This document shows, piece after piece, positions 29,254 to 36,977 of a stretch of DNA of 64,000 bases. Where the stretch lies: the NCBI RefSeq assembly GCF_017743865.1, contig NZ_JAGHRJ010000002.1, positions 62,001 to 126,000 on the forward strand. The letters run 5' to 3'. Each line of letters opens with the position of its first letter. The first letter of the stretch is position 1. The DNA comes from Labrenzia sp. R4_2. Lineage in GTDB: Bacteria > Pseudomonadota > Alphaproteobacteria > Rhizobiales > Stappiaceae. Position numbers and translations under genes: made by a program. The notes below the pieces were generated by a model. It saw only the letters and a program-made list of their open reading frames with translations, made no database searches and had not been told where the DNA came from.

Positions 29254-30039
29254 CTATCCAACATTCTCGACCGCAAGAACCAATTCCCGCTTGTTAACCG
29301 CTGCCCGAACCGGCTGACGAGCAGATTTCGGCAAAGGTGTTTCGCTGACAAGACGTTTCGGAGACGCGGTGTCTTTCAACATGTAACCGATATAACGGGT
29401 GGATTCGATGGCATCAAAACCAAGCTGGCGTTTCAGTTTTTTGCGCAGCTTGGAGATATGGCTCTCGACCACACACTCATCCACGCCTTCGTTCATGACA
29501 CCATAAACCGCATTAAAGATCTGCGTTTTGGTGACCCTGCGGCCTTTGTTTTTGACAAGATACTCAAGGATGCGGCGCTCACGGCGCGGTAATTCCATGA
29601 CCTGCCCGCCAACAGTCGGGTCACGACCATCAAAAAATACCTCAATTGCACCAGCCTCCGAGGACGTGTCACGTGCCATGGCGCGACGGCGGAACACACC
29701 GAACCGGGCAATGATTTCGCGAACATGAACCGGTTTTTTCAACACCTCGTCGAATCCGGCTGAGAAAAGATCAAGGGTCCCTTGCAAGCTTGCCGTGTCT
29801 TCAAGGGCAACGATTTGCGCTTCCGGGCAACGACTTCTGATCTGCGTTACAAAACCCGCCCTCTCAGGGCATTCGCCGATCAAGATTGCATCAACAGAAG
29901 CCAGATCTTGTGAGCACCCTGTTTCCAGCCAATCAGGCAATTCACTTGGCAACAATTCGAGAGAAGCGTACCCCTCTCTCTCAAAGGCAGCGGCATAGCC
30001 GCTGGTGACGATCTCTCTGTCGTCAACGATGATAAACAT
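29254..30039 (-). CDS. ftcR: Flagellar transcriptional regulator FtcR/Rem (OmpR-type, atypical receiver)
   Basis: This 261-residue two-domain regulator matches the Rem (Sinorhizobium) / FtcR (Brucella) group that activates class II or III flagellar genes. The N-terminal receiver keeps the acidic pair (IIVDDRE, residues 3-9) and Lys (LKKPVH). The phosphoacceptor Asp is replaced by Gly55 (AILIGECP), so activity is probably independent of phosphorylation. The DNA-binding winged helix has the group's signature LPRRERRILEYLVKNKGRRV and VVESHISKLRKKLKRQLG. GGGGG precedes the ATG. It stands alone at the edge of the flagellar block. A C-terminal extension of about 40 basic residues follows the wing. 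Confidence 0.87.
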   Translation of the reverse strand: MFIIVDDREIVTSGYAAAFEREGYASLELLPSELPDWLETGCSQDLASVDAILIGECPERAGFVTQIRSRCPEAQIVALEDTASLQGTLDLFSAGFDEVLKKPVHVREIIARFGVFRRRAMARDTSSEAGAIEVFFDGRDPTVGGQVMELPRRERRILEYLVKNKGRRVTKTQIFNAVYGVMNEGVDECVVESHISKLRKKLKRQLGFDAIESTRYIGYMLKDTASPKRLVSETPLPKSARQPVRAAVNKRELVLAVENVG

Positions 30040-30060
30040 GATTTAGCCCCCAAAATTTTT

Positions 30061-30099
30061 CGATGTAGTATGGGTAAAATTACCACATCGCGACGTCAA
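30061..30099 (-). promoter_or_regulatory. Candidate ftcR promoter with overlapping dyad
   Basis: On the reverse strand TTGACG (30094-30099) could be the -35 box. About 17 bases on is a weak TACCCAT-type -10. A dyad with outer arms CGATGT/ACATCG (30061-30066 and 30085-30090) and inner arms GGTAA/TTACC covers the -10 region. An operator for autoregulation or for a higher-level regulator is a reasonable inference. Confidence 0.4.
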
Positions 30100-30265
30100 C
30101 AATTCTTCCATCGCGAGAGTTGTATTTGGAGGTTTTTGGTAACGTCATAACTTATTGGCAGATGCAAAACTAAATAAAACGGCAGAGATATTGAGATAAA
30201 AATAATACGAAATTTTACTAAAATACGTTTCTACAAATTATTGCAGATGAATTAATCGAAGATAT

Positions 30266-30296
30266 ATATAAAAAGCGCCGCTAAATAAAGCGACGC
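30266..30296 (-). terminator. Rho-independent terminator of the fliI operon
   Basis: In the reverse-strand RNA, GCGUCGCU (30296-30289) pairs with AGCGGCGC (30282-30275), with one G-U pair. A U-rich run and an AU-rich stretch follow (30274-30260). It lies 35 bases after the fliI stop. Confidence 0.8.
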
Positions 30297-30330
30297 CTCG
30301 TAACTTTTACATGATTTCATAGAAAATGGT

Positions 30331-31677
30331 TTACGCGTCCGCAGCCAAGGCTTGAGCCAACTCGGCAAAAGGATCTCCAGGCACCGGTTGCTGGGCACCC
30401 TGCCGCATCGCTTCGTAGATCTTGGGGACGAGGCGGCACGCTTTCTCCAAATGCTCATCACCAGTGATTTGAAACCCACCCATCATCCGAAGATCTTTCG
30501 TATCTTCATAATGAGAAATCAGCCCTTTGATCCGGTGGATCAACTCTTGCTGATCTTCTGTCCACGCGCGGGACGCAAGGCGCGATGTTGACTTCAGAAT
30601 CTCCACCGGCGGATATCTTCCTGCTTCCGCTGTTTTGCGATCCAGAACAATATGACCGTCAAGCAAGCCCCGAATGGCGTCGGACACAGGATCATTGTGG
30701 TCGTCCCCGTCTACAAGGACTGAAAAAATGCCAGTTATTGACCCCTCACCAGTCGCGCCTGGTCCAGCGCGTTCAATCAGCCGGGCAAGATCTGCAAAAA
30801 CACTTGGCGGAAACCCACGGGCGACGGGAGGCTCACCAGCGGCAAGAGCGACATCGCGGGCTGCATGAGCAAAACGTGTCGCAGAATCCAAAATCAGCAG
30901 CACTTTATGCCCTTGAGCCCTGAAATATTCGGCAACACTCATTGCCGTCTTCGGAGCAAGGCGACGCTGCATTGCGCTCTCATCACCAGTGGAAGCAACA
31001 ACGACGGAATTGGCAATCGTTTCACCAAGAATGTCGTCAATAAACTCCCGGACTTCACGGCCGCGCTCACCGACAAGACCGACCACGACAGTGTCGAACT
31101 CTCCAAACCCGGCGAGCATCCCGAGCAACGTCGATTTTCCGACACCCGATCCTGCGAAGACACCGATCCTCTGCCCGACACATAACGGCGTAAAGAGATC
31201 GATGACACGAACACCTGTTCGCACGCCTTCCGTGATCTTTTCGCGGTTCATTGCTGGAGGTGGCGCCCGATCAAGAAGAAAAGCCTCAACCCCGTGCCGC
31301 AATTGCCCCTGCCCGTCGATTGGCTCTCCGAGAGCATTGATGATGCGCCCGCGCCAACTGAGGTCCGGATGAATTGCCAAACCTCCCATCAGCGAGGCAA
31401 CGCTGCCAATTCCAATGTCCGATACCCGTTCAAGAGGTTTGACAACAACATCCTTTTGTTCAAGCCGGATAATCTCGCCCTGACGAACACCGGACCGGCC
31501 TTCAAATTGAATCAGATCGCCCAAACAAACCACGCGTGACAATCCAGACACCCGGATCGCTTCTGCAGAGACCTGCGTAACCTGCCCGCTCAGTTTGACA
31601 CGGCCAATTTCTGTATCAAGAGCAGCCAAGGAGGCTGTAATTTGATCCAGGCTGTTAAGATGCTGAGAGCTTGGCAT
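30331..31677 (-). CDS. fliI: Flagellum-specific ATP synthase FliI
   Basis: FliI is the ATPase of the flagellar type III export apparatus. The 448-residue protein has the F1-beta-like fold with Walker A GSGVGKST (176-183), Walker B LLILD (260-264) followed by SATRFAHAARDVALAAGEPP, and the conserved VGERGREVREFIDDILG. The length is normal. It is the last gene of the reverse unit that starts with the DUF1217 gene. Its start overlaps the unknown 255-residue gene by 23 bases. FliH and FliJ genes are not recognisable next to it. Confidence 0.96.
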   Translation of the reverse strand: MPSSQHLNSLDQITASLAALDTEIGRVKLSGQVTQVSAEAIRVSGLSRVVCLGDLIQFEGRSGVRQGEIIRLEQKDVVVKPLERVSDIGIGSVASLMGGLAIHPDLSWRGRIINALGEPIDGQGQLRHGVEAFLLDRAPPPAMNREKITEGVRTGVRVIDLFTPLCVGQRIGVFAGSGVGKSTLLGMLAGFGEFDTVVVGLVGERGREVREFIDDILGETIANSVVVASTGDESAMQRRLAPKTAMSVAEYFRAQGHKVLLILDSATRFAHAARDVALAAGEPPVARGFPPSVFADLARLIERAGPGATGEGSITGIFSVLVDGDDHNDPVSDAIRGLLDGHIVLDRKTAEAGRYPPVEILKSTSRLASRAWTEDQQELIHRIKGLISHYEDTKDLRMMGGFQITGDEHLEKACRLVPKIYEAMRQGAQQPVPGDPFAELAQALAADA

Positions 31678-32422
31678 GACGCTCCTGTAGGGCTTTCAAG
31701 ACATCCAGGGAAAGGTGGTTGGATTCGTGCTCTGCGAGCCTGCCCAAATCGTCGCTACTTGGTACAACCGTCTTGGTATCGGACTGATCGGCTCCCGTTT
31801 CGTCACCTGTTGATATCCTGCCAGGCTCAGGTACGCGTTCAGTGGAATCGTTATTACCCGGCTTTGGCGCAGGAACTGCGTCCGCTGACAACTCACCGAA
31901 TTGCAGCAGATTAAACGGCGTTCCAGGTGTTCGCTCACCGGCACTTGCAACTGTTTCTCCGAGGATTGGGTACGACGCGGACATCATCGGTGCGCCTTCG
32001 CTATCAAACCCATCCCCATTCGATGTTTCGGGTGCGGTGATTGTCTTCGGTGTCTCAACCGACGCAACTTCAGGATCCAAGGTGTCCTGTGCAGTGCTGC
32101 TTGTTCCAGGTGTTGTCATCGCATCATAGGCCATCATGAGACCGATGCCGACCGGGCCACCCAATGCGGCTCCATAGAGTGCGCGGCCGGCGTGACGCGC
32201 GTCCACGGAAATCTGATCGTTCGTCACAGCACGGTAAACGTCAGAAACACCTGGGATGTGCTGCAGCGGATTGATCACATCAACAAAATCAGAAAACCCG
32301 AATCCCGCCTTTGCCGGTGCTTTGGCGTCCGTTGCTTTTTGTGATGCCTCGACAGTCTTCAGTAATACATGCCGTGGGGATGGATCTTCAGAAGGAGAGC
32401 TTATGCCAACCACCGCACTCAT
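31655..32422 (-). CDS. Flagellar-operon protein of unknown function
   Basis: This 255-residue protein lies between flgF and fliI, overlapping both (4 and 23 bases). It has one well-ordered segment at about residues 42-105, containing FSDFVDVINPLQHIPGVSDV and then RAVTNDQISVDARHAGRALY, ending in a Gly-rich hydrophobic stretch (GAALGGPVGIGLMMAYDAM). The rest is low-complexity Ser/Thr/Pro/Asp-rich. I recall related segments in hypothetical proteins of other alphaproteobacteria, but no function is known to me. The tight coupling points to a flagellar role. The hydrophobic stretch could be one membrane helix. Confidence 0.78.
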   Translation of the reverse strand: MSAVVGISSPSEDPSPRHVLLKTVEASQKATDAKAPAKAGFGFSDFVDVINPLQHIPGVSDVYRAVTNDQISVDARHAGRALYGAALGGPVGIGLMMAYDAMTTPGTSSTAQDTLDPEVASVETPKTITAPETSNGDGFDSEGAPMMSASYPILGETVASAGERTPGTPFNLLQFGELSADAVPAPKPGNNDSTERVPEPGRISTGDETGADQSDTKTVVPSSDDLGRLAEHESNHLSLDVLKALQERHAKLSAS

Positions 32423-33150
32423 GATGTTTTGCCCAATTCGCGAATGGCCGTCTTTTGGCTTTCACTGCCCAAGTCGATCATTTTGGTGGCGCTTTCGAAC
32501 GCGCGGGAGATCATGATCATCTTGGTCATCTCGCGGACGGGATTAATATTCGCCCCTTCCACATAGCCCTGCCGGATCCCATGCTGGTCGAACACCTGCA
32601 CCGGAATGACTGCCCGGTCCGGCACAACTGCAGAATTTTCCCTTCGGGTCAGTTTGGCATCATTCGGGATCAGAAAGAGACCAATCTGGCCAACGATGTC
32701 TTCATCGCCTTGAATGACGTCCCCGTTTTGCGTGATGAGCGGCGTTCCGCCATCCGGATTGAGCTGGATTGGTTGCCCTCCGGCACCAACAATCACCTGC
32801 CCGGTCACAGTCCTCAAGGTTCCGTCATCAGCGATGCTGAGGCGGCCATCTCGTGTATAGAAAAGTCCGCCATTTGCATCACGAATGGCGAACCAGGCCT
32901 CCCCTTCGATTGCGAGATCAAGAGGATTGTCGGTTTTATTCAGGCTGCCGTTCTGACGCGAGATGTAGTTCTCGCCACCACTTGAAAAGCTGACTTTATC
33001 GGGGCCCGCTTTGGACACCATCTCAGCGAAATTGATCTCATCAGCGCGGTAGCCCACAGTGTTCATATTCGCAACGTTCCGGGAGACTGTTTCCAGCCGG
33101 TTGGAAAGAGCGACTTGGGCGGACAACGCGACATAAAGAGCTGACTGCAT
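32419..33150 (-). CDS. flgF: Flagellar basal-body rod protein FlgF
   Basis: FlgF is a proximal-rod subunit exported by the flagellar type III system. The 243-residue protein starts with the rod-protein N-terminal motif (LSNRLETVSRNVANMNTVGY). It has the FlgE/F/G central NPLDLAIEGEAWFAI and FYTRDGRLSIADDGTL. It ends with the EMTKMIMISRAFESATKMID helix required for assembly. There is no signal peptide, as expected. It lies three bases downstream of the DUF1217 gene and overlaps the unknown gene by four bases. Confidence 0.95.
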   Translation of the reverse strand: MQSALYVALSAQVALSNRLETVSRNVANMNTVGYRADEINFAEMVSKAGPDKVSFSSGGENYISRQNGSLNKTDNPLDLAIEGEAWFAIRDANGGLFYTRDGRLSIADDGTLRTVTGQVIVGAGGQPIQLNPDGGTPLITQNGDVIQGDEDIVGQIGLFLIPNDAKLTRRENSAVVPDRAVIPVQVFDQHGIRQGYVEGANINPVREMTKMIMISRAFESATKMIDLGSESQKTAIRELGKTS

Positions 33151-33153
33151 GGC

Positions 33154-33945
33154 TCAGCTGCCTCCAAGTTTAAAATTCTGGATGCTGGACAAAAGCCCTT
33201 CCCCGAAAGGCACAACTCCAGGACCGGCACCAAAAACTGCGAGTGTCGGCGATGAAACCGCCTGGGGACCATTCTTGACGTCATAGAGTGCCGAAAAACG
33301 ATCGAGGAATTCGGCCAAATGTTCTGGATCGCTGCTCAGTTTCTCGTAGTCCAGATGCTTGTCGAAATAGGCCGCCTGCTTGTCGATGTCCGTCATTGCA
33401 AAAGAATCTGGCAGCCCCAAAGCGGTGTAAACTGTTTCTGCGAGCGCACGGTCGGCAAGGATGTTGTAGGCATTTTGGATCGTGGATGCTTGCCTCTCGA
33501 AATAGAGAGCCAGACGGACACCGTTGTTCTGTTCGCCTTGTCGGATTTCAAGTGTTTGCCGGTGAAACTTGTCGACGATACCTTGTTGGGTTCGTCTGAA
33601 AGCGGTCGTCGCCTCACCGTGACTTGCGAAGTTAAATGTTTCAGCGAACTTCTGATATCTCTGATCCGTCAGCTGATTGGCAAATGAATCGCTTTTCGAA
33701 ATGCCCTCTTCCAGAACCTTCCGCATGAACGCTTTTGCGTAGATCATGTCTTCCAGTCCCATGGCCGTCATAGCGTAGCGGTAGATCCTGTCATTCGATA
33801 GGAACTCATCAATCGATTTTATGTCGCTGATGTTCTCGCGATAGTACTCGGTCTGGCGTTCCACCATTGGATCTGATGCGACGGTTTGGATGGAGCGGTC
33901 CATATTGTTCCGAACCAGCTGTACCTGCGTAATCGTATTGATCAT
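33154..33945 (-). CDS. DUF1217 domain flagellar-associated protein
   Basis: The ATG at 33945 (AAGGG upstream) gives a 263-residue protein; the frame is open to 34056. It has the DUF1217 (PF06748) pattern, with helical segments such as SIDEFLSNDRIYRYAMTAMG, MIYAKAFMRKVLEEGISKSD and FETFNFASHG-like AETFNFASHGEATTAF. DUF1217 proteins occur in flagellar gene clusters of alphaproteobacteria and have rod- or hook-like helical repeats; their exact role is not settled. It is the first gene of the reverse unit and diverges from motA. Confidence 0.88.
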   Translation of the reverse strand: MINTITQVQLVRNNMDRSIQTVASDPMVERQTEYYRENISDIKSIDEFLSNDRIYRYAMTAMGLEDMIYAKAFMRKVLEEGISKSDSFANQLTDQRYQKFAETFNFASHGEATTAFRRTQQGIVDKFHRQTLEIRQGEQNNGVRLALYFERQASTIQNAYNILADRALAETVYTALGLPDSFAMTDIDKQAAYFDKHLDYEKLSSDPEHLAEFLDRFSALYDVKNGPQAVSSPTLAVFGAGPGVVPFGEGLLSSIQNFKLGGS

Positions 33946-34004
33946 GTCCGCGCCCTTTAAGCGGTAAGTGTCTTGAAAACACTTTCGCGCCCAGAGCTTA
34001 CGCC

Positions 34005-34049
34005 AAGCTGACTGGATGGCACGGGTGCAAACGGCCGTTCGGTCAGCTT
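34005..34049. promoter_or_regulatory. Inverted repeat in the divergent DUF1217/motA promoter region
   Basis: AAGCTGAC (34005-34012) and GTCAGCTT (34042-34049) are perfect 8-bp inverted arms separated by 29 bases. A further AGCTT occurs just to the left (33996-34000). The site lies in the only space able to hold promoters for both flagellar units, so a shared operator is plausible. Confidence 0.4.
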
Positions 34050-34114
34050 CGGACAAGTCTCGTCCCCTAGCTTTTCACCAGCACAGTAAAACCTCACCCG
34101 ATAGGAGCTGTTTG

Positions 34115-35008
34115 GTGACTATTATTATCGGCCTGATAATCGGCGCGGCATCCCTGATTGGCGGTTTCGCCGCCATGGGCGGAAAGGTCCTCGTTCTTTG
34201 GCAACCTTGGGAACTGGTGATCATTCTCGGCGTTGCAATTGGCGCTTTCATCGTTGCAAATCCCATGAAAGTCATACTCGGGACGACCGTGGCCGTTTCC
34301 GACGCATTGCGGAATGCCGTCCCGTCCAAACGTGATTACCTGGATGTGCTGGCACTTCTTTATGGCCTGATGCGCGAGTTGCGCGCGAAGGGCCGCAATG
34401 CCGTCGAACCGCATATCGAAGACCCAAGCACATCCCCGATTTTCCAGAAGTATCCGTCGGTCCTACGCGACGCCAACATGACGACGTTCATCTGTGACTA
34501 TTTCCGCCTGATCATCGTCGGAAACGCACGTGCTCATGAAATCGAAGCTCTGGTCGATGAAGAAATCCAGACCATCCACCGGGATCAGATGAAGCCGTAT
34601 CATGCAATGAGCAGCGTGGCCGATGCTCTGCCGGCGATCGGGATCATTGCTGCGGTCCTTGGTGTGATCAAGGCAATGGGCGCAATCGACCAGTCGCCGC
34701 AGCTACTCGGCAGCCTGATCGGGGCCGCCCTTGTGGGAACGTTCATCGGGATCTTGTTCTCCTACTCCTTGTTTGGCCCCTTGGCAGCAAAGATCAAATC
34801 GGTCCGGGAAACGCGGCTGCGCAACTACATCGTGGTCAAGCAAACCCTGCTGGCCTTCATGAATGGCGCTGACCCGCAAATCGCGCTGGAGCATGGCCGC
34901 AAGACCATCTCCGGATATGACCGGCCAACCATCGACGAAGTCGAGAATGAAACCATGAGAGCCGGCGGCGCAGAAACCAGCACGGCCGATCTCCAGGGAG
35001 CCGCATAA
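34115..35008 (+). CDS. motA: Flagellar motor stator protein MotA
   Basis: MotA with MotB forms the proton-driven stator. The GTG at 34115 is chosen because AGGAG (34103-34107) sits seven bases before it and the protein then begins [20 protein letters not shown], in line with MotA. The 297-residue product has four membrane helices and the large cytoplasmic loop with RPHIED-like sequence ([20 protein letters not shown]). The TM3-TM4 part has [19 protein letters not shown] and [19 protein letters not shown]. It heads the forward flagellar unit. motB is not in this window, which is common in Rhizobiales where motB lies elsewhere in the cluster. Confidence 0.95.
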   Translation: MTIIIGLIIGAASLIGGFAAMGGKVLVLWQPWELVIILGVAIGAFIVANPMKVILGTTVAVSDALRNAVPSKRDYLDVLALLYGLMRELRAKGRNAVEPHIEDPSTSPIFQKYPSVLRDANMTTFICDYFRLIIVGNARAHEIEALVDEEIQTIHRDQMKPYHAMSSVADALPAIGIIAAVLGVIKAMGAIDQSPQLLGSLIGAALVGTFIGILFSYSLFGPLAAKIKSVRETRLRNYIVVKQTLLAFMNGADPQIALEHGRKTISGYDRPTIDEVENETMRAGGAETSTADLQGAA

Positions 35009-35011
35009 ACC

Positions 35012-35971
35012 ATGCTCGATGCAGCAACAGACACGCAATCTGCCTCCAACTCAGAACGGGCGATGATCACGGACCGCCTGCTGGACGCTGCGGGGATCTC
35101 CGTAGACCGCCTGCCGATGCTGCCAGTGGTTTTCGACCGCATGGCGCGGGTGATGGCAGATGTGATGCGCCAGAAATCACCCTCGCCATCCTACATCTCG
35201 GTCAGCTATGTGGAGAACAACCGGATCGGCGATGTTTTGGATGAGTTTGAATCCAATGCGCTTGTCGCCGTTCTCTACTCTCCGGAATGGGATGCTCGCG
35301 TGCTGGTCGGCTTCGACCGGGATTTCATCTTCACCCTCGTCGATGTGCTGTTCGGCGCCGACGGAACCGAGCCTCCAATTGATGAGGAGCGGCCCTTTTC
35401 AAACATCGAAACGCGCATTGCCCGGACGATTTTTGAAGTTGCTGCGAAGTCTCTTGCAGAGTCTTTCGCGCCAATCGCAGAAACAACTTTGAAAATCGAG
35501 CGGATCGAAAGCCGCATGGACTTTGCGGTTGTCGGCCGGCGTAACAACCCTGCGGTCGTTGGACGCCTGCTCCAGCAGGCCATCGGCCGCGGTGGTGAAG
35601 TCTTCGTCGTACTGCCGCACGCAACCCTCAATCCGCTGCGTCAGGCCCTGTCCCAGGTCTTGTCCGGCGAAATGTCCGGCCGCGACAAACAATGGACGCA
35701 GCACTTCCACAACGAAATCCAGCGGACGGAAGTCAAGCTGGAAGCGATCCTGGAAGAACGCGAGATGCACCTTGGCGAGTTGTCAAACCTGAAGGTCGGC
35801 CAAGTGATTGAGCTTCAGGCAACTGCACGCTCGCCCGTGACGCTCGCCTGCAATGACCAACCGATATTCACCTGCCAGCTTGGACAGCTGGACGGATCCT
35901 ACACCCTGCAGATTGAAGAACTCATCCACGAGGAAGAAAAGGATCTTTTCGATGATCTCCGCAATCGTTGA
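35012..35971 (+). CDS. fliM: Flagellar motor switch protein FliM
   Basis: FliM is the CheY-P-binding middle part of the C-ring. The 319-residue protein is a divergent alphaproteobacterial type. Its N-terminal region is less conserved, and the CheC-like middle domain has LVGFDRDFIFTLVDVLFGAD and FSNIETRIARTIFEVAAKSL. The C-terminal SpoA domain (about 240-310) has LKVGQVIELQATARSPVTLA. It follows motA by three bases and overlaps the next gene by 20 bases. Confidence 0.92.
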   Translation: MLDAATDTQSASNSERAMITDRLLDAAGISVDRLPMLPVVFDRMARVMADVMRQKSPSPSYISVSYVENNRIGDVLDEFESNALVAVLYSPEWDARVLVGFDRDFIFTLVDVLFGADGTEPPIDEERPFSNIETRIARTIFEVAAKSLAESFAPIAETTLKIERIESRMDFAVVGRRNNPAVVGRLLQQAIGRGGEVFVVLPHATLNPLRQALSQVLSGEMSGRDKQWTQHFHNEIQRTEVKLEAILEEREMHLGELSNLKVGQVIELQATARSPVTLACNDQPIFTCQLGQLDGSYTLQIEELIHEEEKDLFDDLRNR

Positions 35972-36515
35972 CGGCGTGCTGCTTCTGGCATTGGTCGTAA
36001 CCACAATCCGAATGGTGCAAATGCACAAGGATCTGCGCCGCTTGGGGTCCTATCACGAAGATTACCAGCGCATTTTCGACCAGACTGCGCTCGCGCTGGA
36101 CGGGATTGAGGTCTCTATCCAGGAGATCAACGTCAAAGGCGCTCAGATCCTCAATGCGCTGGGCAATCGCATGGATGATGCCCGGGAGTTGATTGCTGAG
36201 ATCGATGCGCTCACCCGCGAGGCAAAACGTCAGCAGTCGGTTCTGAAGGCAGAACTCAAGGAACTCTCGAGCTCTCATGCACTCATGCAGAAGGCAAACC
36301 GCTTTACGCCTGTTCGTGAAGACCTTGATCTGTTCAATGATGAAACTGCAGCGCAGCCGACTCCTGTTTCAGCTGTGGCAAGCTCCCCACAAGATGGACC
36401 GGTTATTCACCGTGGAACCAGCGGTCCCAAGGCTCCAACCCGTGTGCACAAAATCGATAACACGCTCGGAAGCCCCTTCCGCTCAGTCTCTATGAACCAA
36501 AAGGATACGTTCTAA
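35952..36515 (+). CDS. Membrane-anchored coiled-coil protein in the flagellar operon (DUF6468-like)
   Basis: The ATG at 35952 inside the end of fliM gives 187 residues; the frame is open further upstream but overlaps fliM coding. An N-terminal membrane helix (MISAIVDGVLLLALVVTTIR) is followed by a long coiled coil (about residues 20-110, with ALDGIEVSIQEINVKGAQIL and EIDALTREAKRQQSVLKAEL) and a disordered Pro/Ser-rich tail. The layout and position resemble DUF6468-type proteins found in alphaproteobacterial flagellar clusters. The assignment comes from memory of that pattern and is uncertain. It is coupled to both fliM and fliN (TAATG overlap), which suggests a motor-related role. Confidence 0.72.
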   Translation: MISAIVDGVLLLALVVTTIRMVQMHKDLRRLGSYHEDYQRIFDQTALALDGIEVSIQEINVKGAQILNALGNRMDDARELIAEIDALTREAKRQQSVLKAELKELSSSHALMQKANRFTPVREDLDLFNDETAAQPTPVSAVASSPQDGPVIHRGTSGPKAPTRVHKIDNTLGSPFRSVSMNQKDTF

Positions 36516-36907
36516 TGTCTGACACGATCGTTGAAAATGTTGATGTAGAAACCGGTGCAACCATCAAAACGGCCGATGCGGCGAACTTCGCCAGGGTTGA
36601 AGCACCAGACAAGAAAAACGCCGGCGAGACCATGGGTGATGATCGCAACCTCGACACGATCCTCGGCATTCCGGTTAATATTCAGGTCGTTCTGGGCTCT
36701 GCAACCATGCTGGTCTCCAATCTTCTCAAGCTGGGCCGCGGCGCTGTCATTCCTCTCAACCATCGTGTTGGCGAGCCGATCGACATTGTCGTGAATGGCC
36801 GTGTCATCGCCCGCGGTGAAGTGGTTGTTGTGGAAGACGACAACTCCCGTTTCGGTGTCTCGCTAACAGAGATCATCAGCTCACAAACAAGCCCGCTGGA
36901 AATCTAA
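36515..36907 (+). CDS. fliN: Flagellar motor switch protein FliN
   Basis: FliN forms the lower C-ring and docks the export apparatus. The 130-residue protein has a variable 40-residue N-terminus, then a SpoA domain with LDTILGIPVNIQVVLGSATM, LKLGRGAVIPLNHRVGEPID and NGRVIARGEVVVVEDDNSRF, ending GVSLTEII. These are the standard FliN motifs and the length is normal. Its ATG overlaps the stop of the coiled-coil gene by one base. It is followed by fliG. Confidence 0.96.
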   Translation: MSDTIVENVDVETGATIKTADAANFARVEAPDKKNAGETMGDDRNLDTILGIPVNIQVVLGSATMLVSNLLKLGRGAVIPLNHRVGEPIDIVVNGRVIARGEVVVVEDDNSRFGVSLTEIISSQTSPLEI

Positions 36908-36977
36908 ACCACCCAGCCGGACGCCAGATTTCCCGAACCCTTTGATTGCCCATGCTCCTTTTGAGGAACACGCGAGA

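Noticed and set aside
34017..34032. TGGCAC-N5-type sigma-54 promoter before motA
   Set aside because: The -24 half fits TGGCACG, but the -12 TTGC element is missing.
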